Positions 15,231 to 25,080 are shown, counted from the stretch's first letter. The stretch: DNA of 64,000 bases from DASVHS01 sp038244815 (GCA_038244815.1 JBBRTB010000001.1:224270-288269), one strand, 5' to 3'. The notes: generated from the sequence alone by a model not told the origin. Made by a program: numbers and translations.

Positions 15231-18200
15231 TTACGGTGTCGGACCGGGATTGGTTGGCAACGTGGCCGTACATGTGGCGAACGTCCCGCTGCCACCGAAG
15301 CTGGAGTCATTGATGGGCGTGTTCCCATTGTTGTTCCAAGTCACGCCGGCGTCGGTGTTGAATCCGTTCATCCTGAAGAATCCATTGGCGCTCGGCACAC
15401 GCGCCCGGAACGAGAAGATGGAGGACGGATTCCGCGTGATGGCGTTGCTCGCCACGTTGGTGCAAATGGCGTTCGTGTCGCTGGCGTTGGTCGCGGAGAG
15501 AATGACGATGCCGTATGCCGAAGCAGCGCCGATGGTGACGTTGTTGCCGGTCACCGTGGCGTTGAGCGTGTTGGTCGCGCCGCCCGGATTGGCCGATACC
15601 CTGCCGATTCCAGAAAGGTCGATGCCGGAATCGGCCGAGGCGATGTTGACGACATTGTTCACCACCTCAATCCTGGCGGTCGCATCCTTGTTGATGTTGG
15701 CCCGGATCCCGGAGCCGACGTTTCCGACGCTGCTGAGGACCTTCACGTCGGGATTGTTGTCGATCCGCCCGTTGATCGTGGCGCTCGTATCGCCGAAGAC
15801 GTTGATGGCCGGGCCGTTCCGCGCATAGACCTTCGGGTTGTTCTCGACGTTGAACACCAGCGTTGCCGAATTGTCGGCTTCCAGCGACATGCCGATCATG
15901 TCGCCGCTGCCGGCATCGAACGTGCTGTTGGTCACGTCGATGTCGTTGCTGCCACTGTTGATGGCCTGCGCGTTGAGGCCGTGCGTGCGGATGCGCAGGA
16001 TCGAACTATTGTTGATGTTCAGAACCATGCTCGACGTTCCCTGAGCCCGGGCCTGCAGACCGGTGTTGCCGACCGGAGAGGTCTGGTTGTCGCGGAGCGT
16101 CGATCCGGTCACGTTGAGTGTCATCAGGGGACCGATCGTGTTGACGATCTCCACGACGTCGGCGGCGGGGAAGGAAAGATCGGAGTTGGTGATGGCGCAC
16201 GATCCGGTCAGCTCCCGCATCTTGATGCACCCTTCCTCGACCGCGTTTCCGCAGCCGGTGATGTTGCTGTTGTTAAGCGTGAAATTGCTCACGCTGATCC
16301 CGTTGATCCCTTCCTGCGCCGTCGTACCGCTGATGTTGATGGTATCCAGCGTCACGCCGGTGACACTGCTGAGATAGATCACCGCGTTGCAGGCGGCGGT
16401 GGACAGGTCGGTGCACGTGCCGCCGTCCGAGGTGCTGGCATTGGTGAAGTTGATGTTCTTCAGCGACAGCGCCTTGGTGGTGATGAACTCGCCGGCCCGT
16501 GTGCTGATGTTCTGAATCGTGCCGCCCGACCCTGCCGTGGACCCGGTTCCGGTGACGATGAGCCCGCCGTTGCCCGCGGCAGTCCCGGTGTTGTTGAGGA
16601 CGATCCCCTTCGCGGCGCCGTTCACCGAGATGCTGCGGAACGTCAGACTGCCCGCGCCGATGTTGGTGTTGGCGAAGTTGACCGCGGTCGCCGTCGTCGT
16701 GGTAATCGTACTCGTCGTGTCGGTCGCCGTCACCGTCCCGCCGCCGGTTGCATTGAACGCCGTATTCGCGCCGGTGGAGAGCGTCAACGCGCCGGAGAAG
16801 CTGATGGTCGAGCCGGTGTTGTTCGTGAGGTCGATGCCCTTCCCGGTCGTCGCGCTGACCGTGCCGGAATAGCTGATCGTGGCATTGCTCGCATTGACCT
16901 TGAACGAGGTCCCGGCGGCGCTGGAGATGCCCGAGATGCTGCCTCCGGCGGAGAACGATCCCAGCACCGTGTCGAGAGAGACGCCGGTCGTGTTGCTGCT
17001 CGTGGTCGAGACGGACGTGAACGGAAGGCTCGCCGTGACCGTGCCCAGGTTGACGGCCGGCCCACCGGCGGAAGTCACGGTTGCCACACCCGCGCCGACC
17101 GCGATCTGGAAGCCTGTGCCCCCGGCGGCATTGAACGTTGCACCGCTCGAGGCTAGCAGGCCGGTGCCGTTGTCGTTGACGATGTCGAGGTCGGTGAAGC
17201 TCAGATCGCCCTTGACGCTGGTCAGGAGCATTCCCGAGGCGCCGACGCCGTTGCCCGCGGCACCGATCACGGTGGTTCCGCCCGAGACTGTGTTGAAGGG
17301 GTTGCCAGGGGTCGCATCGAATACGGCGCTGGTCACCGTGATGCCACTGCCGACGGTGTTGCCGCCGATGGCGTTGTTCGCGAAGTTCGTGATCGTGGTG
17401 CTCGTGCTTCCCGTGCCGTTGATATTGATGCCGGTGGCGCTCGCGGTGATGGTGTTGGCGTTGAGATTGAGCACCAGGTTGCCCGCCACGGTCTGCTGCG
17501 CGTCGATGCCGTTCTGCGTGGCCGCGCTGACCACGCTGTTCTGGACGGTGATGGTGGACGTCGCCGAGCTGGCGCCGGAGATCCTGATGCCGTTGTTCGC
17601 GGTGGCGTTATTCACCACCACGTTGTCGACCGTCGCGGTCAGTGTATTCGCGCCCGAGGAGTTGAGGTTGATCCCGTTGGCCGTCCCGGCAACCGCCAGG
17701 CCTTTGATGAACACACCGGTGAGGCTCCCGGCGCTGGCCGAGACGGTGACACCGTCACCGGCGCTGTTGCCGATGGTGGGCCTCGGACCGACGGTGACGA
17801 GAGTCTGGGCATTGACGATCAGACCGTTCGCTTCGCCGAGGAGCTGCTGGCCGTTCTTGAGACTGATGCCGGCGTTCTGTCCGCTGTTCGATCCGTCGCC
17901 GTTGTAGACGAAGAGGATGTCGTTCGCGGTTGAAGCGGTCCCCGCGGCTGCCAGCGTGTTGAACGGCGACTGCGACTGACCGTTGCCCGCCCCTCCGTTG
18001 TTCTTCACGTACCAGACGCGGTTGGCGAGATTGAGCGTGACCGTGGCGGGAGCGGACGTGACCGCCGCCACTCCTCCCGTGTTGCTCGTGACGGTGTAAC
18101 TGAACGAGTCGGTCGTGGTCGCTGCCAGAGTGGGATTGGCCTTCGGCCTGTAGAGGAAGGTGCCGTCGGTCTGGATCGTGACGCTTCCGCCCGCCGAAGT

Positions 18201-21200
18201 GGCGAAGGGTCCGGCCGTCGCCGCGACGCCGCCCGAAGGCAGATCGTTCGCGATGATCGTTCCGCTCAGACTGACGAACGGAGTCGCTGGAGTGCCAGTG
18301 AGACCGCCGGTGATCGCGGCCTGCGTGTTGTCCACCAGGTTGCTGTACGAGTCTCCCGTCGCTACCGGAGCAACACTGAGCGTGTAGGTGCTGCCTGTGC
18401 CGGAGCAACTGTTCGTGTCGGTGGCCGTGACCGTGATCGGATACGTGCCGGTCTGCGTCGGCGTGCCGGAGAGAACGCCGGTCGCCGGATTCAACGTCAC
18501 GCCGTTCGGCAGCGTCCCGGTTTCACTCCAGTTGGCGGTGCCGAGAATCCCGCTCGCCGTGAACGTCGCACTGAACAGAGAACCGATCGTGGCGGACGTG
18601 GCGCCCGGATTCGTGACGGTGATGGTCTGGCAGGTGATGACGAGCGTGTATGTGGGTCCGGTGCCGGTGCAACCGTTCTGGTCGGTGGCCGTGACCGTGA
18701 TCGGGAACGAGCCGGTCTGCGTCGTCGTGCCGGCAAGCGCGCCGGTCGCGCTGTTGAGGATAATCCCCGTCGGCAGCGCACCGGTCTCGCTCCAGCTCAC
18801 CGTCCCGAGGATGCCGCTGGCGCTGAACGTCTGGCTGAAGGCGGTACCGGCGACGCCGGTGCTGACGCCGGGGTTGGTGACCGTGATGGTCTGGCAGTTG
18901 ATAACCAGCGTGTATGTCGGTCCGGAACCGGTGCAGCCGTTGCTGTCGGTGGCCGTGACGGTGATCGGGAACGTGCCGACCTGCGTCGTGGTACCCGAGA
19001 GCACTCCCGTCGACGTGTTCAAGGTGATGCCGGTGGGCAGCGCGCCGCTCTCCGACCAGGCGATCGTGCCGTTGCCGCCGGTCTGCGAGAACGTCTGGCT
19101 GAACGCCACGCCGGCGGTGCCCGTCGTCGTGGACGGATTCGTCACGGTGATGACGTTGCAGGTGATGACCAGCGAGTACGTCGGGCCGGTGCCCGTGCAG
19201 CCGTTACCGTCGGTGACGGTGACGACGATGTCGAATGGTCCCGACTGCAGCGGCGTACCGGAGAGGATCCCCGTTGACGGGTCAAGTAACAGGCCGGTCG
19301 GCAGCGTGCTGGCCGTGGCAAAGGTCGCGCCGCCGAGCGCACCGCTCTGGGTGAACGTCTCGCTGAACGGTGAGCCGACGGTGCCGGTGGTGTTCGCCGG
19401 ATTCGTGACGGTGATGGTCTGGCAGTTGACGGTGAGTGTGAACGATCGTACGGAGCTGCAGCCATTGCTGTCGGTCACGCTGACGTTGAGCGGGAAGTTT
19501 CCGAACTGCGTGGGCGTCCCCGAAAGCAACCCGGTCGAGGTATCGAACGTGATTCCGGCCGGCAGCGCCCCGCTCTCGCTCCACGTGACCGATCCCGTCG
19601 CACCGCTCTCCGTAAACTGGCCGCTGTACGCCGAGCCTACGGTCGCGACATTGCTCCCTGGAGGCGTGATCGAAATCACCTGGCAGAAGATAAAGAGGTT
19701 GTAGGTCGCCCCCATGCCCGTGCAGCCGTTGCTGTCGGTCACTGTGACGACCATCGGGAAACTGCCCGGGACCATGGGGGTCCCGGAGAGCGTGCCATCG
19801 GCCGCCAGCGTCAGACCGGCGGGGAGCGTGCTCGAGGTCGTGAACGTGGCCGTGCCGTGCGCACCCGATTGCGAGAAGGACTGGCTGAACGGGGCATTCA
19901 CCGTCCCTGACGTTGTGGCCGGATTCGTGACGGTGATGGTCTGGCAGCTGATCGTCAGCGTGTATGACGAGGTCGCGAAGCAGCCGTTCGTGTCCGTCAC
20001 TTTGACTGAGATCGGGTACGAGCCGGGAGCCGCCGGAGAACCGGAGAGGACACCGCTGGCGGAGTCGAGCGTGATGCCGCCCGGCAGCGTTCCGGTCTCG
20101 CTCCACGTCGCGGTGGCGAGAATCCCGCTGGCGGTGAAGGTCTGGCTGAAGGGCGCGTCGACGGTGCCGCTGTTGACGCCCGGATTGGTGACGGTGATGG
20201 TCTGGCAACTGAACGTCAGAGTGTAAGTGGCGCCCGTGCCGGTGCAGCCGTTCTGGTCGGTGGCCGTGACCGTGATCGGGAACGAGCCGACCTCCGTCGT
20301 CGTGCCGGAGAGAATGCCCGTGGAACTATCGAGCGTGATGCCGCCCGGAAGTGTTCCGCTTTCCGACCAGGTGATCGTGCCCATGCCGCCTGACTCGGTG
20401 AAGGTCTGGCTGAACGCGGTCCCGGCCGTGCCAGTCGACACTCCCGGATTGGTCACGGTGATCGTGGGACAGGTGATCGTCAACGTGTAGGGCGGATTCG
20501 TCCCGGTGCATCCGTTGCCGTCCGTCACCGTGACGACGATCGGGAACGGGCCACCCTGCATCGGCGTCCCGGCGAGGATTCCGTTGCTGGCCAGCGTCAA
20601 ACCGGTTGGTAGTGTCGAGGCCGTCGTGAACGTCGCTCCACCGATCGAGCCGCTCTCCGTAAAGGAGATGTTCAGCGACGTGCCCGCGGGCGAGCTGGTC
20701 GTGGCGGGATTGGTGACGGTGATGTTCTGGCAACTGATGACGAGGTTGTACGTCGTATTGGTGCCCGTGCATCCGTTGGCATCGGTCACCGTCACGTCGA
20801 TCGGGAACGTGCCCGGCTGCGTGGGCGAGCCGCTGAGCAGACCGGACGTTGAGAGCGTGAGACCGGCCGGCAGCGCGCTGGCGGTCGTGAACGTCGACGA
20901 GCCGATCGCGCCCGTCTCGGTGAACTGTTGGCTGAACGGAGTGGAGACCGTTCCCGTGGCCGTGCCTGGATTCGTGACCGTGATCGTCGGGCAGGTGACG
21001 GTGAGGGAGTAGACCGACCCCGTACCGGTACAACCGTTCTGGTCGGTGGCCGTGACCGTAATCGGGAACGAGCCGGTCTCCGTCGGCGTACCCGCGAGCG
21101 TTCCGTCCGCGGCGAGCGTCACGCCTGCCGGCAGCGCACTGGCGGTCGAGAACGTGGTCGTCCCGATTCCGCCGCTCTCGGTGAAGGTCTGGCTGAACGG

Positions 21201-22634
21201 AGCGCCGGCTACGGTCGTGGTTGTGGCAGGGTTGGTCACGGTGATGGTCGGACAGACGACGGTGAGCGTGAACGGCTGCGGTGCGCTCGATCCGTGAACG
21301 TTCGACGCCGTGAACTGGATGTTGTAGACGCCGGCGCTGCTGGGTCCCGGCGTTCCGCTGAGGACGCCCATCCCCTTGGTCGGACCGCTGCCGTCGACGA
21401 AGGTGATACCCGGCGGCAGTGCGCCCGACTCCACGATCGAAGCCTTCGGCTGGCCGCTGGTGGTCACGGTGAACGTTCCGAAGATTCCTGAGGTGAACGT
21501 GACGTTGTTGGCGCTGGTGATGACCGGGATCTTGTCGACGGTGATCGTGAACGTCTGCGCAGACGACGTATCCACGCCGCCGTTCGCCGTGCCGCCGTTG
21601 TCATGGATCATGACAGTGACGGTGGCCACGCCGAACATTCCCACCGCGGGTGTGAACGTGAGATCGCCGCCCGCGCTGATCGAAGGCTGCGACGAGAACA
21701 AGGCGTTGTTGTCGTTCGACACGATGAAGTCGAGGACCTGCCCCGCTTCATCCGGCGGGCCGGCGCTGAGACTGGTCGCCCAGCCCGCGTCGTTCTGCAG
21801 ACCATCGGTATCGAGCACCAGCAAGTCCACGCCCTTGGTGAAGCTTGGTGCATCGTTGACCGGCGTGACGGTGATGGTGAACGTCTGGACCGCCGAGGTG
21901 TCGACGCCGCCGTTGGCGGTACCGCCGTCGTCGTGAATCTGCACACTCACCGCCGCCGAGCCGTTGGCGTTCGGCGCCGGCATGAACGTGAGAACGCCGG
22001 CCGGCGAAATCGCCGGCTGCGCAGCGAACAAGGCGTTGTTGTTGTTGCTGACGAGGAAATCGACGTTCTGCGTCTCGCCCGGACCGGCGCTGATGGCCGT
22101 GGCCCACGGTTGGTTGTAGCCGTTGTCCTCGAGGACCGTGACGTTGCCGCCGCTGGTGAAGGACGGTGCGTCGTTGACGCCGGTGACGGTGATGGTGACG
22201 GTGGCAGTCGCCGATTGCAGAAGACCGTCACTGGTCCGGTACGTGAACGCGTCGACGCCGAAGAAATTCACGTTCGGTGTGTAGACGAACGATCCATCCC
22301 CGTTCAGGGTGAGCGTGCCGTTGGCCGTCGTCGTCACCAGCGAGGCCGTCAGGGACGACGCCGGCGAGTCGGGGTCCGTGTCGTTCCCCAATACGCCCGG
22401 TGCCGGGACGTTGAGCACCATCTCTTCGAGAGTGGTGTACGCATCGTTGACCGCCGTGGGCGGATCGTTCACGGGATTGACGGTGATGTGAACGGTGGCC
22501 AGGTTCGAGGTCAGCAGATGGTCGGTGGCCCGGTAGGTAAACGAGTCCGATGTAGTCTCGCTGCCGTCGTGGACATAGGTGAAACTGCCGTCGGCATTGA
22601 GCGTGAGCGTTCCGTGCAGCGGCCCGGTGACCAC
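15231..22634 (-). CDS. Giant adhesin, main part: VCBS, He_PIG and beta-helix
   Basis: An open frame of 2,467 codons lacking its own signal peptide; it continues the frame at 22511-23983 after a 2-nt shift near 22705. In order it holds cadherin/VCBS-like Ig domains (VNDPPTAVNDAYTTLEE), two longer repeats (SFTKGVDLLVLDTDG type), then 11 consecutive repeats of about 87 residues of the He_PIG type (ITVTNP, LPAGLTL, GTP, FPITVTATDQNGC), and a C-terminal right-handed beta-helix beginning NRVWYVKNNGGAGNGQSQSP. The He_PIG repeats mostly carry two Cys each at fixed places, suggesting an intradomain disulphide. Probably a long surface or secreted adhesin. It is followed after 14 nt by collar gene 3. 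Confidence 0.85.
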   Translation of the reverse strand: MVTGPLHGTLTLNADGSFTYVHDGSETTSDSFTYRATDHLLTSNLATVHITVNPVNDPPTAVNDAYTTLEEMVLNVPAPGVLGNDTDPDSPASSLTASLVTTTANGTLTLNGDGSFVYTPNVNFFGVDAFTYRTSDGLLQSATATVTITVTGVNDAPSFTSGGNVTVLEDNGYNQPWATAISAGPGETQNVDFLVSNNNNALFAAQPAISPAGVLTFMPAPNANGSAAVSVQIHDDGGTANGGVDTSAVQTFTITVTPVNDAPSFTKGVDLLVLDTDGLQNDAGWATSLSAGPPDEAGQVLDFIVSNDNNALFSSQPSISAGGDLTFTPAVGMFGVATVTVMIHDNGGTANGGVDTSSAQTFTITVDKIPVITSANNVTFTSGIFGTFTVTTSGQPKASIVESGALPPGITFVDGSGPTKGMGVLSGTPGPSSAGVYNIQFTASNVHGSSAPQPFTLTVVCPTITVTNPATTTTVAGAPFSQTFTESGGIGTTTFSTASALPAGVTLAADGTLAGTPTETGSFPITVTATDQNGCTGTGSVYSLTVTCPTITVTNPGTATGTVSTPFSQQFTETGAIGSSTFTTASALPAGLTLSTSGLLSGSPTQPGTFPIDVTVTDANGCTGTNTTYNLVISCQNITVTNPATTSSPAGTSLNISFTESGSIGGATFTTASTLPTGLTLASNGILAGTPMQGGPFPIVVTVTDGNGCTGTNPPYTLTITCPTITVTNPGVSTGTAGTAFSQTFTESGGMGTITWSESGTLPGGITLDSSTGILSGTTTEVGSFPITVTATDQNGCTGTGATYTLTFSCQTITVTNPGVNSGTVDAPFSQTFTASGILATATWSETGTLPGGITLDSASGVLSGSPAAPGSYPISVKVTDTNGCFATSSYTLTISCQTITVTNPATTSGTVNAPFSQSFSQSGAHGTATFTTSSTLPAGLTLAADGTLSGTPMVPGSFPMVVTVTDSNGCTGMGATYNLFIFCQVISITPPGSNVATVGSAYSGQFTESGATGSVTWSESGALPAGITFDTSTGLLSGTPTQFGNFPLNVSVTDSNGCSSVRSFTLTVNCQTITVTNPANTTGTVGSPFSETFTQSGALGGATFATASTLPTGLLLDPSTGILSGTPLQSGPFDIVVTVTDGNGCTGTGPTYSLVITCNVITVTNPSTTTGTAGVAFSQTFSQTGGNGTIAWSESGALPTGITLNTSTGVLSGTTTQVGTFPITVTATDSNGCTGSGPTYTLVINCQTITVTNPGVSTGVAGTAFSQTFSASGILGTVSWSETGALPTGIILNSATGALAGTTTQTGSFPITVTATDQNGCTGTGPTYTLVITCQTITVTNPGATSATIGSLFSATFTASGILGTANWSETGTLPNGVTLNPATGVLSGTPTQTGTYPITVTATDTNSCSGTGSTYTLSVAPVATGDSYSNLVDNTQAAITGGLTGTPATPFVSLSGTIIANDLPSGGVAATAGPFATSAGGSVTIQTDGTFLYRPKANPTLAATTTDSFSYTVTSNTGGVAAVTSAPATVTLNLANRVWYVKNNGGAGNGQSQSPFNTLAAAGTASTANDILFVYNGDGSNSGQNAGISLKNGQQLLGEANGLIVNAQTLVTVGPRPTIGNSAGDGVTVSASAGSLTGVFIKGLAVAGTANGINLNSSGANTLTATVDNVVVNNATANNGIRISGASSATSTITVQNSVVSAATQNGIDAQQTVAGNLVLNLNANTITASATGININGTGSTSTTITNFANNAIGGNTVGSGITVTSAVFDATPGNPFNTVSGGTTVIGAAGNGVGASGMLLTSVKGDLSFTDLDIVNDNGTGLLASSGATFNAAGGTGFQIAVGAGVATVTSAGGPAVNLGTVTASLPFTSVSTTSSNTTGVSLDTVLGSFSAGGSISGISSAAGTSFKVNASNATISYSGTVSATTGKGIDLTNNTGSTISFSGALTLSTGANTAFNATGGGTVTATDTTSTITTTTATAVNFANTNIGAGSLTFRSISVNGAAKGIVLNNTGTAAGNGGLIVTGTGSTAGSGGTIQNISTRAGEFITTKALSLKNINFTNASTSDGGTCTDLSTAACNAVIYLSSVTGVTLDTINISGTTAQEGINGISVSNFTLNNSNITGCGNAVEEGCIKMRELTGSCAITNSDLSFPAADVVEIVNTIGPLMTLNVTGSTLRDNQTSPVGNTGLQARAQGTSSMVLNINNSSILRIRTHGLNAQAINSGSNDIDVTNSTFDAGSGDMIGMSLEADNSATLVFNVENNPKVYARNGPAINVFGDTSATINGRIDNNPDVKVLSSVGNVGSGIRANINKDATARIEVVNNVVNIASADSGIDLSGIGRVSANPGGATNTLNATVTGNNVTIGAASAYGIVILSATNASDTNAICTNVASNAITRNPSSIFSFRARVPSANGFFRMNGFNTDAGVTWNNNGNTPINDSSFGGSGTFATCTATLPTNPGPTP

Positions 22635-23983
22635 GCTGACCCCGAGTTGCGAGGTGGGCGTGTCGGGGTCGTGATCGTTGGCCAGGACGCCCGGCGCCGC
22701 GACGCTCTCAGCGTCCCGCCTTCGTTCACCGTGTAGTTGTCGTCTACCGCCACGGGCGGCCGGTTGTTGGCGCCTACATGGATGTGGACGGTGGCCTCAC
22801 GGGAGTCGTCGATCCCGTCGTTGGCGACGTACGTAAAGCTGTCATCCGCGCCGGAAGCGCCGTCATTCACGTAGACGAACGAGCCGTCGGCATTCAGTGA
22901 GAGAGTGCCATGGATGACGGTGGTCCGCAGCACCGCGTGCAGCGTGTCGTGATCGGGGTCGTTGTCGTTGGCGAGGACGCCTGGCGCGTCCACGTTGATC
23001 GTTCCGCCCTGGTTGACGTTGTAGTTGTCGTCGCCGGCGTTCGGCGCGTGATTGGTCTGCCCCACCCGGATCTCGACGCGGGCGACATTGGAAGGCTGTT
23101 CGCCGTTGTTGGCCTGATACGTAAACGTCTCGCGCGCCGGACCGGCACCGTCGGGCGTGTAAATGAATGACCCGTCGCCGTTGAGCGCCAGCGCTCCGCG
23201 CTCGGGAGAGGAAAGGGCGGCCGCCGTCAGGGGCTTGCCATTCGGATCGGTGTCGTTGCCGAGAACACCCGGCCCGGCCACGCTCAGGGTCGTGGACAGG
23301 GGTGTCACGTAGGTGTCGTTGCGCGCGGTCGGCGCGTCGGGATGGGACTGAGTGTCGAACCGGAAATACGCACCCTGATTGGTCAGAAACGCAAAGACTT
23401 CGAGGAGTCTGAACGTGTTCGGCTGGTCGGAATCACCAGTGATCAGCGGTTGGAGCCCGGCCCAGTCGGCAGGGTTTCCGTCGGCGACGAACGTGCGATC
23501 GGCCGCGCCGACGATGCGGCGTCTGGACGGTGTGTCGGGAAAGAGGATGGGGTTGCCGTCCGCATCGGTGAGCACGACCGCGGTCTGCAAGCCGGCCGCC
23601 TCCACGAAACCGAGCCGCATCGCGTCGGGCAACGGTGTTCCGAAGACCGCGAGAGGAACCCTCGTCTCGACGATCGAAACGCCTGTGGAGAAATTCGTCG
23701 TGGCCGGCCAACCGGTCGCGTCGATGGTCGTGGCCGACCCGAGCGATCCGCCCACGCAGTCCTGCCGGGTCAACGAAACGACATGCGGTGATGGTCCGCT
23801 CGTGTCCAGCGTGGTGCTGAGCACGCGCTCTACCCCGTTCATGCCATTGACGGCACAACCGGTGGAGGAGTTGTTGTCGAGGTCGACGAGGATTCGAAAA
23901 TCGGTGGTGGCAGAGGCTGACGAAAGGACACCGAGGCAAACAAATGCACCGGCGAAAACGGATTTCACACGGATCAAGGGCAA
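22511..23983 (-). CDS. Giant adhesin, N-terminal part, frameshifted
   Basis: A 490-codon frame whose first about 425 codons are the true N-terminus of the giant adhesin: a signal peptide (FAGAFVCLGVLSSASA), a unique domain starting TDFRILVDLDNNSSTGC, and VCBS/Big_9-like Ig repeats (APNAGDDNYNVNQGG, RPPVAVDDNYTVNEGGTL). After GGTL the frame turns into an Arg/Pro-rich shadow. Removing two bases from CTCT at 22705-22708 restores SVAAPGVLANDHDPDTP and joins the downstream frame, giving one protein of about 2,916 residues. This is either a true frameshift (phase variation or decay) or a sequencing error. Confidence 0.85.
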   Translation of the reverse strand: MPLIRVKSVFAGAFVCLGVLSSASATTDFRILVDLDNNSSTGCAVNGMNGVERVLSTTLDTSGPSPHVVSLTRQDCVGGSLGSATTIDATGWPATTNFSTGVSIVETRVPLAVFGTPLPDAMRLGFVEAAGLQTAVVLTDADGNPILFPDTPSRRRIVGAADRTFVADGNPADWAGLQPLITGDSDQPNTFRLLEVFAFLTNQGAYFRFDTQSHPDAPTARNDTYVTPLSTTLSVAGPGVLGNDTDPNGKPLTAAALSSPERGALALNGDGSFIYTPDGAGPARETFTYQANNGEQPSNVARVEIRVGQTNHAPNAGDDNYNVNQGGTINVDAPGVLANDNDPDHDTLHAVLRTTVIHGTLSLNADGSFVYVNDGASGADDSFTYVANDGIDDSREATVHIHVGANNRPPVAVDDNYTVNEGGTLRASRRRASWPTITTPTRPPRNSGSAWSPGRCTERSRSMPTAVSPMSTTAARLHRTRLPTGPPTIC

Positions 23984-24091
23984 CCTCGCTTCTCGCTAAT
24001 TGGACCTACCCAGCGGAAGCCCGGATCATACGCGAACCGGTTCCTTTTGGGGAGTCCATAAAGCGTGAAGGATCGCCCCCCAGAAAGATCG

Positions 24092-24113
24092 CGGCGGCCT
24101 CTTCAGGCCGCCG
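24092..24113 (-). terminator. Hairpin behind the DUF5666 gene
   Basis: A 9-bp stem with a 4-nt loop (GGCGGCCT, CTTC, AGGCCGCC on the plus strand) lies 28 nt behind the DUF5666 stop codon. On the minus strand it has a GAAG loop and a short, broken U-tract (CTTTCT). A probable terminator between this gene and the giant adhesin. Confidence 0.5.
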
Positions 24114-24140
24114 GCGAGTCAGGAGCGCAGAGGTCGAGCC

Positions 24141-25034
24141 TCAGTTGTGCTTACTGTTGCCGCGCACTTCGATCTGCCTGGCCAGAAGGGTGTGATCGTC
24201 CACCCTGGTACCGAGGCAGTTGACTTCGTCTCCCACGCGAATGTCAGCGGTAGTCACGATCTGTCCCTGCTTCCGGATGATGGTGCTGGCGTCGGTATTC
24301 ACGGTGACGTCGCCCTTCGGCTGGCTGGTGACGACGAGCGTCGTTCCGTCGACGGACTTGACCGGTCCATTGGCGGTCATGGTCGTCCCGCCCTCGTTGT
24401 CGCCGCCATCGTCTCCCGCAGACTCGTTCTGCACGATGATCTGCAAGGCCGTGAGCACGTCGTTGATGACCAGCGCCTTCACGTGCACCCGGTCGCCTGC
24501 GGCGAGCGCGCCGGCCTGCACGAATTGATCGCCTTTGCGGATCAGCGTCGAGGCATCGATGGCCACCGTCACCACCTGCTGATGAGAGTCAAGGACGACG
24601 ATGGAATCCCCCGATGCCGTCTGGATCAGCCCCTCGATCTGCTGCGAGGGGCCCGGATCCTTCGGGGAGACGCCGCGGCGGCGCGAGTGTGAGCTCATCG
24701 CCGTCGTGCCCGACAGTTCGACCACGAGCGGCGCGCCGGACGGCACGCGCACACGGGCGTCGATGCCGTCGGCGCGACGGAACCTCAACTCAGCGTTGTC
24801 GGGAACGCCGATGAACGTGAACCGGCCGTCGGCGGCGAGAGTGGCGGTCATGCCTGTCCCCACAACCGAGACTTCCACACCCGCGGGAGTGCTGTTCGCC
24901 ACCTCGCTCGCCATGACGACCTGACCGGCAACAACACGCTCACCATAGCTGCCGGTGGGCACGGCCTCGTGCCGACTGCACGAGACGAGCACCACCGCAA
25001 CAGCGATCGAGAGAATCACGAGCCTGTTACGCAT
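24141..25034 (-). CDS. DUF5666 domain lipoprotein
   Basis: A 297-residue protein from the ATG at 25034 with a lipoprotein signal (VVLVSCS, Cys about residue 19). A small carbohydrate-regulatory-like beta domain (GQVVMASEVANSTPAG to LVVELSG) is followed by two DUF5666-type beta-barrel repeats (IEGLIQTASGDSIVVLDSHQ, GPVKSVDGTTLVVTSQPKG), each with a TLIRKGDQ or TIIRKQGQ core. Likely an outer-envelope lipoprotein of unknown function. The ribosome binding site AAGGAGG lies inside a leader that can fold into a terminator or sequester that site. Confidence 0.85.
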   Translation of the reverse strand: MRNRLVILSIAVAVVLVSCSRHEAVPTGSYGERVVAGQVVMASEVANSTPAGVEVSVVGTGMTATLAADGRFTFIGVPDNAELRFRRADGIDARVRVPSGAPLVVELSGTTAMSSHSRRRGVSPKDPGPSQQIEGLIQTASGDSIVVLDSHQQVVTVAIDASTLIRKGDQFVQAGALAAGDRVHVKALVINDVLTALQIIVQNESAGDDGGDNEGGTTMTANGPVKSVDGTTLVVTSQPKGDVTVNTDASTIIRKQGQIVTTADIRVGDEVNCLGTRVDDHTLLARQIEVRGNSKHN

Positions 25035-25080
25035 CCAATCCTCCTTGAAAAACAAAGGAGGCGTACGCCGTACGCCTCCT
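25035..25080 (-). promoter_or_regulatory. Terminator/SD-sequestering leader of DUF5666 gene
   Basis: A near-perfect 25-bp palindrome (25056-25080; 12-bp arms AGGAGGCGTACG) is followed on the minus strand by TTTGTTTTTC and then by the ribosome binding site AAGGAGG. The CCTCCTT at the 3' arm can instead pair with that AAGGAGG across an 8-nt loop, so the terminator hairpin and the sequestering hairpin exclude one another. No gene upstream on this strand needs termination, which favours a cis-regulatory role. Inference from sequence only. Confidence 0.55.

Noticed and set aside
22511..22700. Arg/Pro-rich C-terminus of the 490-codon frame as a real domain
   Set aside because: It is the out-of-frame reading of a VCBS repeat after the 2-nt duplication.
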